Shown: positions 54,428 to 62,543 of the stretch, one piece after another
How positions within the stretch are numbered: the first letter of the stretch is position 1
Layout: the number at the start of each line of letters is the position of its first letter
Source: Clostridia bacterium
GTDB taxonomy: Bacteria > Bacillota > Clostridia > Lachnospirales > Lachnospiraceae
Reading direction: 5' to 3'
DNA: 64,000 nucleotides
Assembly: GCA_910576325.1 (NCBI GenBank)
Contig: CAJTIM010000001.1
Coordinates: 284,569-348,568, forward strand
The notes under the pieces: generated by a model
Seen by the model: only the letters and a program-made list of their open reading frames with translations
Told to the model about the DNA's origin: nothing
Databases searched by the model: none
Position numbers and translations under genes: made by a program

Positions 54428-55583
54428 ATACAAATGCTTAAATCCCATTGCCAAATTCGGCCTTGACCATTTCACAAGAGAGTACAAAGAAGTGGAGGAG
54501 CTGGAGGAGGCGGATGCCATCCTGGTCCGCAGCGCGGCTATGCACGAAATGGATCTGCCCCGGAATATATCGGCCATCGCCCGTGCGGGAGCCGGCGTGA
54601 ATAACATCCCCTTAGGAAAATACGCGGAGCAGGGCGTGGTGGTATTCAACACTCCGGGAGCCAATGCAAACGGTGTAAAGGAGCTGGTCCTGGCCGGACT
54701 TCTTCTGGCCTCCCGGGATATCATCGGAGGGGTGAACTGGGTGCAGTCCGAGCGTCAGAATGAGGAGATCGCCCAGCTTTCCGAGAAGCAGAAAAAGCAG
54801 TTCGCCGGCTGTGAGATTCAGGGAAAGAAGCTTGGAATCATCGGCCTTGGAGCTATCGGCGTTCAGGTGGCCAATTCCGCTATTCATTTAGGCATGGAGG
54901 TATTGGGGTATGATCCCTATATTTCCGTGGAAGCAGCCTGGAATCTGTCCAGAAACATCCGCCATATCACCAATGTGGATGATATCTATCGGGAGTGTGA
55001 TTACATCACCATCCATGTGCCCTTGATGGACAGCACCAGAAAAATGATCAACGAAGGGGCCATTGAGAAAATGAAGGACGGCGTGGTGGTATTAAACTTC
55101 GCAAGGGATCTTCTGGTGGACGAGAATGCGATGATACTGGCTTTAAAGCAGGGAAAAGTAAAACGCTATGTGACGGATTTCCCCAATCCGAATACGGCCG
55201 GCGCCAAGGGAACCATTGTGATTCCTCACCTGGGAGCCTCCACGGAGGAAGCGGAGGAAAACTGTGCCCGCATGGCGGTGAAGGAGCTGCGCTGCTACCT
55301 GGAGCACGGCAATATCAGCAATTCCGTAAACTACCCCAACTGCGATATGGGCGTGCCCGCTTATCCGGCCCGGGTAGCCATTTGCCATAAGAATATCAAG
55401 CATATGCTGAGTCAGTTTACAAACCTTATGGGCGAGGAAAATCACAACATTGCCAATATGACCAACAAAAGCCGGGGCGATTACGCTTACTCCATGTTTG
55501 ATCTGGAGAGCCAGGCCAGCCCGGAGCTGATACGCAAGCTTGAGGCCATTGACGGTGTATTGAAGGTCAGGGTGATCTGCTGA
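54420..55583 (+). CDS. serA: D-3-phosphoglycerate dehydrogenase
   Basis: A 387-residue D-2-hydroxyacid dehydrogenase, first step of serine synthesis. NAD motif G-L-G-A-I-G (about 140), active-site Arg in N-F-A-R-D-L-L-V-D-E, and His in P-H-L-G-A-S-T-E-E-A. The canonical Glu region reads F-P-N-P-N rather than F-x-x-E-P, a variation typical of this clostridial SerA branch. The last ~70 residues form an ACT domain (regulatory serine site). Overlaps serC by eight bases and DUF1015 by one base, so the three are a tight translational unit. Confidence 0.95.
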   Translation: MYKYKCLNPIAKFGLDHFTREYKEVEELEEADAILVRSAAMHEMDLPRNISAIARAGAGVNNIPLGKYAEQGVVVFNTPGANANGVKELVLAGLLLASRDIIGGVNWVQSERQNEEIAQLSEKQKKQFAGCEIQGKKLGIIGLGAIGVQVANSAIHLGMEVLGYDPYISVEAAWNLSRNIRHITNVDDIYRECDYITIHVPLMDSTRKMINEGAIEKMKDGVVVLNFARDLLVDENAMILALKQGKVKRYVTDFPNPNTAGAKGTIVIPHLGASTEEAEENCARMAVKELRCYLEHGNISNSVNYPNCDMGVPAYPARVAICHKNIKHMLSQFTNLMGEENHNIANMTNKSRGDYAYSMFDLESQASPELIRKLEAIDGVLKVRVIC

Positions 55584-56821
55584 TGGCCGGGATACGCCCC
55601 TTTCGGGCAATCAGACCGGCACAGGGGAAGGAAGCGCAGATAGCCGCCCTTCCCTACGATGTTTACAGCCGCAGGGAGGCGAAGAAGGCGGTAGAGGGGA
55701 GACCCTTGTCCTTTCTTCGCATTGACCGGGCGGAGACGCAGCTTTCCGATGATGTGGACACCTGTGACCCGAGGGTTTATGAGAAGGCAAAGGAATTGTT
55801 GGAGGAAATGGAGAAGCAGGGGGATTTTGTACAGGATAAGGTTCCCTGCTGTTACCTGTATGAGCTGACCATGAACGGCCGCAGCCAGACGGGGATTGTG
55901 GCCTGCGCTTCCATTGACGATTACCTGGAGGGGCGCATTAAGAAGCATGAGAATACCCGGCGGGAGAAGGAAGAGGACCGGGTGCGCCACGTGGATGTGT
56001 GCAGTACCCAGACAGGGCCTATTTTCCTGGCATACCGGAACCGGCCGGAGCTTAAGGCGCTGACGGAGGGGGAAAAGAAGAAGGAGCCTCTTTTTTCCTT
56101 TGTGTCGGAGGACGGCATCGGGCACAGGGGATGGATGATAAGCGATGAGGATGCCATCCGGCGTATCCGGGAAGCCTTTGCGCGTATGGAGGCGGTTTAT
56201 ATTGCGGATGGGCATCACAGGGCGGCTTCGGCGGTCCGGACGGGTCTGAAACGAAGGAAAGCTCATCCTGATTATACGGGGGAGGAGGAATTTAACTATT
56301 TTCTCTCGGTGCTGTTTCCTGATGATGAGCTGATGATTATGGATTATAACCGGGTGGTCCGGGATTTGAACGGGCTTTCGGCGGAAGAATTTTTGAGACG
56401 GGCAAAAGAGGTCTTTTCGGTGGAAAAACTGGAGGAGCGTACCTATCCGGGGAAAAAGGGGGAGGTTGCCATGTTTCTTGGGGAACAATGGTATCTTCTG
56501 ACTCTGCGGCCGGAGTATGAGAGAGAGGATCCCGTGGAGGGACTGGATGTTTCCGTTTTGCAGAGGGAGCTTTTGGAGCCGGTTCTTGGTATTGGAGATC
56601 CCAGGACGGATGAGCGCATTGACTTTGTGGGCGGCATCCGGGGGCTTGAGGAGCTTGAGCGCCGGGTACATACGGACATGGAGCTTGCCTTTGCCATGTA
56701 TCCGACCTCCATTAGGGAGCTGTTTTCCGTGGCGGACGCGGGGCTTTTGATGCCGCCGAAGTCTACCTGGTTTGAGCCGAAGCTTCGAAGCGGCCTGTTT
56801 CTGCATGAGATTGAAGCGTAA
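55583..56821 (+). CDS. DUF1015 family protein
   Basis: A 412-residue protein with the hallmarks of DUF1015: Y-D-V-Y-S-R-R-E-A near the N-terminus, N-T-R-R-E-K-E-E-D-R-V-R-H, and A-D-G-H-H-R-A-A-S (D209-R213). The D-G-H-H-R loop is like the ParB/Srx-fold motif of free-serine kinases such as SerK and SbnI. This, with the one-base overlap with serA, suggests a role in serine or phosphoserine metabolism; that is inference. No serB phosphatase gene is in the operon. Cytoplasmic, no membrane segment. Confidence 0.85.
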   Translation: MAGIRPFRAIRPAQGKEAQIAALPYDVYSRREAKKAVEGRPLSFLRIDRAETQLSDDVDTCDPRVYEKAKELLEEMEKQGDFVQDKVPCCYLYELTMNGRSQTGIVACASIDDYLEGRIKKHENTRREKEEDRVRHVDVCSTQTGPIFLAYRNRPELKALTEGEKKKEPLFSFVSEDGIGHRGWMISDEDAIRRIREAFARMEAVYIADGHHRAASAVRTGLKRRKAHPDYTGEEEFNYFLSVLFPDDELMIMDYNRVVRDLNGLSAEEFLRRAKEVFSVEKLEERTYPGKKGEVAMFLGEQWYLLTLRPEYEREDPVEGLDVSVLQRELLEPVLGIGDPRTDERIDFVGGIRGLEELERRVHTDMELAFAMYPTSIRELFSVADAGLLMPPKSTWFEPKLRSGLFLHEIEA

Positions 56822-57138
56822 GGGGATAGAAGCGGCCTTATACGCCTGCGCTTTTTCCGAAGCAAACCGGATTGGGTGCGGGTTTGTCGGCGGTATGGTT
56901 GGCACGGGAGTAAAAACAGCCGAAAAAGTTGCATAAAACTTATATTTTTGCAATTTTTCTTGTTGCCTGCAAAGCGGTATCAGAGGGGGAAATGACTATG
57001 TTTTCTTATAAAAATCCTTTATTTTAGGCATTTTCTCCATTCTGTTATTGAATGGTGCGGAATTTGCATGAATTATATCTAAAAAGCCGAATATGGTCCG
57101 AAGAAAAGTCATAAATATGGAGAATTTTCCCACTCTCA
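56822..57138. other. gene-free region before the DUF6465 gene
   Basis: No gene is seen. A small perfect stem CCATTC/GAATGG lies at 57037-57055. No convincing terminator for the ser operon is visible. The region becomes AT-rich towards the promoter at 57139. Confidence 0.4.
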
Positions 57139-57167
57139 TTGAATTTGGAGGGGAAACAGGCTATAAT
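57139..57167 (+). promoter_or_regulatory. promoter of the DUF6465 gene
   Basis: TTGAAT (57139-57144), 17-base spacer, TATAAT (57162-57167), about 54 bases before the start codon. Confidence 0.75.
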
Positions 57168-57220
57168 TGATCTCGATAAATTGTGAATCAGATTTTCGAT
57201 TAGCATAAGGGAGGATTATC

Positions 57221-57646
57221 ATGAGTGCTAAGAAAGCAACAGATACGGTAAAGAAGACGGCGCCCGTAAAGGCGGCGGAGACTGCTGCGGTTCCGGTGAA
57301 GGAAGCGGCAGGAAAGGCAGAGCCTGTGAAGGCTGCTGTAAAAGAGGCGGCAGTTAAGGAAGAGAAGGCGGCCGCACCTAAGAAGGCGGCACCGAAGGCT
57401 GCGGTTAAGACAACTACGACTAAAACAGCGAAGACAGCAAAAGAGGCGGCAAGCCAGAACGTATATATTCAGTTTGCAGGAAAGGAAGTAAAGGCCGAGG
57501 AATTGGTTGAGCAGGTGAAGGCTCTCTGGACGGCGGAGGGGCATCGGGCTTCTTCTATTAAGAGTCTGGAGGTTTATGTGAAACCGGAGGATATGGCTGC
57601 TTACTATGTGATTAATGGTAAGGAGAATGGGAAGATTGAGTTGTAA
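57221..57646 (+). CDS. Lys/Ala-rich protein with DUF6465 domain
   Basis: A 141-residue protein. Residues 1-80 are a histone H1-like, low-complexity tail rich in Lys, Ala, Pro, Val and Glu; residues about 84-141 are the compact DUF6465 domain (N-V-Y-I-Q-F-A-G-K-E, then S-L-E-V-Y-V-K-P-E-D-M-A-A-Y-Y-V-I-N). The family is common in Lachnospiraceae. The basic tail suggests nucleic-acid or cell-wall contact, but the function is unknown. It has a strong ribosome site (GGGAGGAT) and its own near-consensus promoter, and so is likely well expressed. Confidence 0.88.
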   Translation: MSAKKATDTVKKTAPVKAAETAAVPVKEAAGKAEPVKAAVKEAAVKEEKAAAPKKAAPKAAVKTTTTKTAKTAKEAASQNVYIQFAGKEVKAEELVEQVKALWTAEGHRASSIKSLEVYVKPEDMAAYYVINGKENGKIEL

Positions 57647-57665
57647 GTAGAGTGAGTGGTGGGAA

Positions 57666-57702
57666 CGCTTCATGCCTTTTGGGTGTGGGGCGTTTTTTTT
57701 GT
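57666..57702 (+). terminator. terminator of the DUF6465 gene
   Basis: AACGC and GCGTT close a stem with inner partial pairing, followed directly by a run of eight T. Confidence 0.6.
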
Positions 57703-57848
57703 TGGGTGGGGGACGCAGTTCATCCAGGCTGGGGCGGAAGGGGGCGGCGGGGGAAAATTTTTTTGCCATATGTTTGGGATGTGTCACAATGGGGTGTGGG
57801 GCTGGTTTTTTGTAGGGGAGCCTCAATATTATTTGGAGGTATGGTATC

Positions 57849-58100
57849 GTGCAACAGAAGATGTATGGTTATATTTGTGTGTCTACCAGGGAACAGAATG
57901 AGGAACGGCAGAGGATTGCTTTGTTGGAGATGGGGGTGCCTAAGGAGCGGATTTATGTGGATTTGAATGAACAGTGGAGGAGGATTACGAAGGAGAAGGG
58001 GCGGTTTGGAAGGCAGGAGGCGATGCTGTGTGATATGCCCTTGTCTACTTTTTATAAGAGGGCGAATCAGTTTCGGGGTAAAACGGGGAATAAGCATTGA
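57849..58100 (+). pseudogene. internally deleted serine recombinase (resolvase)
   Basis: 83 residues that join the N-terminus of a resolvase to its C-terminus in one frame. Residues about 5-40 have Y-G-Y-I-C-V-S-T-R-E-Q-N-E-E-R-Q with the catalytic Ser and nearby Arg; after V-D-L-N-E-Q the sequence jumps to a C-terminal helix-turn-helix-like segment ending P-L-S-T-F-Y-K-R-A-N-Q-F. A full resolvase has about 190-200 residues; the missing ~110 contain the rest of the catalytic domain and dimer helix. The GTG start follows GGAGG. Either a relic or a short DNA-binding derivative. Confidence 0.75.
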
Positions 58101-58163
58101 ATCGGAGGGGGGAAGTTGCTATACTAGGAGTGATGGAGGACTTGGCGAAAGGGTGGTGCGGAT

Positions 58164-59843
58164 ATGGCGAGGACCGTAGGGATTGGACATCAGATTTTTG
58201 AACAATTGATTACAAATGATAATTTTTATGTGGATAAAACTTTGTTTATTAAGGAATGGTGGGAGAATCAGGATGCGGTGACGCTGATTACCCGTCCCAG
58301 GCGCTTTGGGAAGACTTTGATGATGAATACGGTGGAGAGGTTTTTTTCGGTGGAGTATGCCGGGCGCGGGGAGGTGTTTGAAGGGCTTGGAATTTGGGAG
58401 GAGGAGAAGTACCGGGAGCTTCAGGGGACTTATCCGGTGATTTTTTTGAGCTTTGCAGATATCAAGGAAAAATCTTTTTCTCAGGCAAGAAAAAGGATAT
58501 GTCAGAATATCCGGCGTCTGTATGACAAATATGATTTTCTTTTGGACGGTAACTGCCTGCGCGATGGGGAAAAGGAGCTTTACCATAAAATTTCTGCTGA
58601 AATGGAGGATTATCTGGCGGTTGATTCTTTAAAATACCTTTCGGATTATCTTTCCCGTTACTATGGGAAAAAGGTGCTTTTTCTTTTGGATGAGTATGAT
58701 ACTCCGATGCAGGAGTCTTATACGGAAGGCTTTTGGGAGGAAATGGTTTCTTTTACACGAAGCTTGTTTAATTCTACTTTTAAGACGAATCCCTATCTGG
58801 AACGGGCGATAATGACGGGAATTACCAGGGTGAGCAAGGAATCGGTTTTTTCGGATCTGAATAATCTGACGGTAGTGACGACCACATCCGATGCTTATAC
58901 GGACTGTTTCGGCTTCACCGAAGGGGAGGTGTGGGCGGCTCTGGAGGAATATGGGCTTTCGGAGAAAAGGGACGAGGTCAGAAGCTGGTATGATGGATTT
59001 ACTTTTGGAAGCAGGAGTGATATTTACAATCCCTGGTCGATTCTGAATTTCTTGAAAACCGGAAAATTCGCTGCTTATTGGGCCAATACCAGCAGCAACG
59101 GTTTAATCGGAAAGCTGATACAGGGAGGGAATCCCAATATTAAGATGGTTATGGAGGATTTTCTGCTGGGGAAATCGTTTCATGTTCAGCTGGACGAGCA
59201 GATTGTATTCAGTCAGCTGGATCGCAAGGAGAGCGCTGTCTGGAGTCTTTTGCTGGCCGGCGGCTATCTGAGGATGAAAAGCTATGTCCGGAAGGCGGGA
59301 AGGATTACTTATGAGCTTGTTTTGACTAATGAAGAAGTGCGTCTGATGTTTGAGGAGATGATTGAGGACTGGTTTGGGGGAGATACCCTGTCGTATAACG
59401 GATTTATTAAGGCGCTGCTTGGAGATGACAGGAAGGGCATGAATCTTTATATGAATAAGATCGCCCTGTCTACGTTCAGCTTTTTCGATACGGGAGGAAG
59501 ACCTTCCGAATATACGGAGCCGGAGCGCTTTTATCATGGTTTTGTTTTGGGGCTTCTGGTGGAGCTGCGGGAGCGTTATATCCTTACTTCCAATAGAGAA
59601 AGCGGTTACGGGAGATACGATGTGATGCTGGAGCCGCGCAGAATGGAGGATGCGGCAGTGATTTTAGAGTTTAAGGTCCGTGATCCGGATGAGGAAAAAA
59701 CGCTGGAGGATACGGTGCGGGCGGCTCTTGCGCAGATTGAGGAGAAGAAGTATGCGGCATATTTGGAGGCAAGGGGGATTGCACCGGAGCGGATTCATAA
59801 GTTTGGGTTTGCTTTTGAAGGGAAAAAGGTATTGATTGGGTAG
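58164..59843 (+). CDS. AAA-ATPase-like protein with C-terminal PD-(D/E)XK nuclease domain
   Basis: A 559-residue protein of a group common in Lachnospiraceae and Bacteroidetes. The N-terminal AAA-ATPase_like domain begins with G-H-Q-I-F-E-Q-L and has the variant Walker A R-P-R-R-F-G-K-T and Walker [10 protein letters not shown]. The C-terminal nuclease-like domain has R-Y-D-V-M (D486) and I-L-E-F-K-V (E502, K504). The biological role is unknown; proposed roles are in mobile-element or defence biology. It begins 63 bases after a resolvase remnant and is followed by transposon debris, consistent with an accessory location. Confidence 0.88.
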   Translation: MARTVGIGHQIFEQLITNDNFYVDKTLFIKEWWENQDAVTLITRPRRFGKTLMMNTVERFFSVEYAGRGEVFEGLGIWEEEKYRELQGTYPVIFLSFADIKEKSFSQARKRICQNIRRLYDKYDFLLDGNCLRDGEKELYHKISAEMEDYLAVDSLKYLSDYLSRYYGKKVLFLLDEYDTPMQESYTEGFWEEMVSFTRSLFNSTFKTNPYLERAIMTGITRVSKESVFSDLNNLTVVTTTSDAYTDCFGFTEGEVWAALEEYGLSEKRDEVRSWYDGFTFGSRSDIYNPWSILNFLKTGKFAAYWANTSSNGLIGKLIQGGNPNIKMVMEDFLLGKSFHVQLDEQIVFSQLDRKESAVWSLLLAGGYLRMKSYVRKAGRITYELVLTNEEVRLMFEEMIEDWFGGDTLSYNGFIKALLGDDRKGMNLYMNKIALSTFSFFDTGGRPSEYTEPERFYHGFVLGLLVELRERYILTSNRESGYGRYDVMLEPRRMEDAAVILEFKVRDPDEEKTLEDTVRAALAQIEEKKYAAYLEARGIAPERIHKFGFAFEGKKVLIG

Positions 59844-59938
59844 GTGAAAATTCATTTACCGGAATGTGATTTGTTGGATGGGTGAGTCCGGCAGATGTAA
59901 ATTGTCAGAAAAAAGTACACCTTTTGAGGATTCGCTTT

Positions 59939-60131
59939 ATGCTGCCAAAGACCATTTATAAAATCGTATATCAATACAGCAGAGATTCCATTTCGGAGGA
60001 GGATATGCAAAAGCTCCGGGAAATCGCGGTGGACTATGCAAAGGTAAAGAATTATGTGTATACACGTTTTGGCGGAATTGCCGGTCTGTCTAAGCTGTAT
60101 TCCGGCTATACCGTGCAGAATGAAATGACGG
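59939..60131 (+). pseudogene. 5' fragment of a transposase-like gene
   Basis: From ATG 59939 about 64 residues (M-L-P-K-T-I-Y-K-I-V-Y-Q-Y-S) resemble the N-terminus of a clostridial transposase-like protein, possibly of the TnpB/IS605 OrfB sort; the family call is from memory and not certain. Homologues continue after Q-N-E-M-T for several hundred residues. Here similarity stops at about 60131 and the frame soon ends, because a tnpV remnant abuts. It is broken by insertion of the element to its right. Confidence 0.45.
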
Positions 60132-60291
60132 CCGGCGCAGGAACGCCTTGAACGGCTCATAGAGGACATGAAACAGGCACAGGGTACACGAACAGCTAAA
60201 GGCTGAAAACGCCTTAGAATGGGTAAGACGACTCAATAACATAAGGGCTTGTGCGATGGAGAGTGTAAATGAGGAAATCATTTACGCATAG
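60132..60291 (+). pseudogene. tnpV: 3' remnant of tnpV with a frameshift
   Basis: The sequence encodes A-Q-E-R-L-E-R-L-I-E-D-M-K-Q-A-Q-G up to about 60185, then, one base out of frame, E-Q-L-K-A-E-N-A-L-E-W-V-R-R and N-N-I-R-A-C-A-M-E-S-V-N-E-E-I-I-Y-A ending at TAG 60291. This is the C-terminus of TnpV, a small protein carried by Tn4451-like mobilisable elements. The start is missing and one extra base near 60186-60192 breaks the frame. It marks the left part of an AT-rich inserted segment. A terminator hairpin follows. Confidence 0.65.
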
Positions 60292-60299
60292 GTAACATG

Positions 60300-60335
60300 G
60301 CGGCAGAGGGTTAAAGCTCTGTCGCTTTTCTTTTC
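60300..60335 (+). terminator. terminator after the tnpV remnant
   Basis: GCGGCAGAG (60300-60308) pairs with CTCTGTCGC (60317-60325), with one G-T pair, then TTTTCTTTTC. Confidence 0.8.
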
Positions 60336-60368
60336 GGGGAACTTTGATTAAAGTTCATATTTCTGCGC

Positions 60369-60397
60369 TTGATACAGTTCGTTTGAACGGCTATACT
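60369..60397 (+). promoter_or_regulatory. promoter of the HTH/sigma cluster
   Basis: TTGATA (60369-60374), 17-base spacer, TATACT (60392-60397), about 28 bases before the start of the small HTH gene. Confidence 0.65.
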
Positions 60398-60425
60398 ATA
60401 TACAATACACAACAGGAGGTCTAAA

Positions 60426-60620
60426 ATGTTTGAATATATGACAGCACAGGAAGCCGCAGAAAAATGGAATGTATCGCTTAGATGGGTGCAACGGCTCTGC
60501 AAAGAAAACCGTGTTGAGGGGGCTTTAAATGTTAATCGTGTGTGGCTTATACCGCAAAATACTGTTAAGCCAGACGATGCACGAAAAAAGAAAAATAAAA
60601 ATATTTCAAAAAACTTGTAA
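60426..60620 (+). CDS. Small helix-turn-helix (excisionase-like) protein
   Basis: A 64-residue protein of the HTH_17/excisionase type: M-T-A-Q-E-A-A-E-K-W-N-V-S-L-R-W-V-Q-R-L-C forms the winged-helix recognition helix, followed by G-A-L-N-V-N-R-V-W-L-I-P and a Lys-rich tail. In mobile elements such proteins direct excision or regulate transcription; here no integrase is next to it, so a regulatory role for the sigma-factor genes that follow is also possible. Strong ribosome site ACAGGAGGTCTAAA. Confidence 0.8.
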   Translation: MFEYMTAQEAAEKWNVSLRWVQRLCKENRVEGALNVNRVWLIPQNTVKPDDARKKKNKNISKNL

Positions 60621-60666
60621 GATTCTTTGAAATGCGAAGTCTTATAAGTGAGTAGGAGGTGAGAAA

Positions 60667-61167
60667 GTGGCCGGTTTTGAAGAAGAATTTGAGAAGATTT
60701 ATAAAAGATATTTTAATGATGTATTTCTTTTTCTCAAAAAGCTGTCAAAAGACGGAAGTATTGCAGAAGAAATCACAAGCGAAACTTTCTTTAAGGCAAT
60801 GCATTCAATAGATAATTTTCGTGGCGAAACAGATGTCCGTGTCTGGCTTTGCCAAATTGCAAAAAACTGTTATTTTTCCTACTTGAAAAAGCAACAGCGT
60901 ATTGAAAATATTGATGATATTGATTTCCCAGACAATCAAGACACCATTGAAGAACAAATATCAAAGCAATATGATGCGATGCAAATACATCTCTTGTTGC
61001 ATAATTTAGCTGAACCTTATAAAGAAGTTTTTATGCTACGGGTCTTTGGAGAGTTAAGTTTTAAACAAATTGCAGATATTTTTCAAAAAACAGATAATTG
61101 GGCTTGTGTCACTTATCACAGAGCAAGAAATAAAATATTAACACAAATGGAGGACAAAGATGAATAA
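60667..61167 (+). CDS. ECF-type RNA polymerase sigma factor
   Basis: A 166-residue sigma-70 family factor with region 2 (F-E-K-I-Y-K-R-Y-F-N-D-V-F-L-F, then A-E-E-I-T-S-E-T-F-F-K-A) and region 4 (L-P/A-E-P-Y-K-E-V-F-M-L-R, then L-S-F-K-Q-I-A-D-I-F). It directs RNA polymerase to a small regulon, likely including its own operon. GTG start at 60667 with a strong TAGGAGGTGAGAAA. It overlaps the anti-sigma gene by eight bases. AT-rich codon use marks it as acquired. Confidence 0.9.
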   Translation: MAGFEEEFEKIYKRYFNDVFLFLKKLSKDGSIAEEITSETFFKAMHSIDNFRGETDVRVWLCQIAKNCYFSYLKKQQRIENIDDIDFPDNQDTIEEQISKQYDAMQIHLLLHNLAEPYKEVFMLRVFGELSFKQIADIFQKTDNWACVTYHRARNKILTQMEDKDE

Positions 61168-62071
61168 TAAATGTAATATAATCAGAGACATCCTTCCGCT
61201 TTATGTAGAAGATATGGTAAGTACGGATACACGAGAGTTTGTTAGTGAACATCTCGAACATTGTGAAGCGTGCCGTGCAGAGCTTGAACATATGCGGAAA
61301 CCTGCAGACATTATCCCCAACACTGATATTGTTCCGCTAAGAAGAATCAAAAAGGAGTTATTTATCAAACGCCTTCAGACTGTTTTTTTAACAGCGATTT
61401 TGGCATGTGCCATAGTGACGGTTATCTTTGGGATTTTAACATCACCTAAATTTTTCTCCTATTCCGATGACTTGTTCAATGTTGATAGTGGCGCTGACGG
61501 GAGCATTACCATCGCCTTTGATAATAAGGTAACAGGTTATAGCTGTATGAAAGAGTTTAATGATGAAACGAAAACAGAGATTTATCAGATAAATGCTTGG
61601 ACTACGACTTGGGACATATATTCGTCCAATCGTGGGAAACAAAATATGGTTATTCCCTTTGATAGAGAAACTAACATTCAGATTTTCTATGCTCAAAACG
61701 ATGGTTCCGAAGATGTATTGATTTATGGGATAAATGATAATGCTTATCAAGATACTGTAACATTGCCAAGACAAATTTTCTTGCCATATTTTATGCTAGC
61801 TTTTCTTGTCCTTGCCATACTTGCAGTTCTGCGGTTTTTATTGAAAAACAAGCAAGCAATAATTGTATGGATTGACAGAGCTCTACTTTTCCCGATATCC
61901 TATATGGCAGCGCATCTTTGCACAAAAGGAATTAGCTTTACGAGTTATTCGTCAAAACGAGATTTTTGCATTATCGTTTTGGTTGCGATGCTGTTTTATT
62001 TTGCGATGTTGACAGGTACATCCCTTTATAAAGCAAAAAAGAGAACATCTCAAAAGAACTTTGAAGATTAA
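61160..62071 (+). CDS. Zinc-finger anti-sigma factor, membrane anchored
   Basis: A 303-residue protein. The N-terminal zf-HC2 anti-sigma domain has C5 and the H31-x3-C35-x2-C38 zinc motif that binds the cognate sigma factor. A membrane span follows at about 75-97; then an extracellular segment of ~105 residues, and three more spans at the C-terminus (about 205-225, 238-258, 270-290). It should hold the upstream sigma factor inactive until an envelope signal arrives. Overlaps the sigma gene by eight bases, implying coupled translation. Confidence 0.85.
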   Translation: MNNKCNIIRDILPLYVEDMVSTDTREFVSEHLEHCEACRAELEHMRKPADIIPNTDIVPLRRIKKELFIKRLQTVFLTAILACAIVTVIFGILTSPKFFSYSDDLFNVDSGADGSITIAFDNKVTGYSCMKEFNDETKTEIYQINAWTTTWDIYSSNRGKQNMVIPFDRETNIQIFYAQNDGSEDVLIYGINDNAYQDTVTLPRQIFLPYFMLAFLVLAILAVLRFLLKNKQAIIVWIDRALLFPISYMAAHLCTKGISFTSYSSKRDFCIIVLVAMLFYFAMLTGTSLYKAKKRTSQKNFED

Positions 62072-62096
62072 CTCGGAATGCTTTGAGGTGGTAGAT

Positions 62097-62543
62097 ATGA
62101 AAAAATCTCTATTTAGACCAGCGGATATATTAGAACTAAGCGCTGTGTATATCCTCTGTTTTTCCCTAAATTTTGCGTTTGATTATGTAAAGACTATCGA
62201 CTTGGACTCCTACATTCTAAAAAGCTATTTTAGGCCATTTTTAGAATATCAACTTCTAATCGTTATATTATTTACATTCATTGTGGTAGTTTTTCATTAC
62301 CAAATGTTGTGCGGAAAAAAAGCAGAGGTGTTTTGCAGAATACTTGTAGGAGATACGGCGTTTCATATTACAATTCGGTATGCAATGGATTGTCTACTGG
62401 TTTTAATGTTTGTTTATCTTCTATCAACTTTGGTAAATGTTTATTGGAATTTCAGTTTGATTAGTAATCTTCACTTAGTTGCTATTTTTATCACATATAT
62501 ACTAATCAGTGCATGGCAGGTGCGAAAATATGAAAGTTTTTAA
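62097..62543 (+). CDS. Four-span membrane protein of unknown family
   Basis: A 148-residue hydrophobic protein with about four membrane spans. No family recognised. The ATG at 62097 follows GAGGTGGTAGAT and is preferred over an in-frame start at 62061 inside the anti-sigma gene. Its position between the anti-sigma and an FtsX-like permease suggests it is part of the same envelope-stress or export system. Confidence 0.7.
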   Translation: MKKSLFRPADILELSAVYILCFSLNFAFDYVKTIDLDSYILKSYFRPFLEYQLLIVILFTFIVVVFHYQMLCGKKAEVFCRILVGDTAFHITIRYAMDCLLVLMFVYLLSTLVNVYWNFSLISNLHLVAIFITYILISAWQVRKYESF

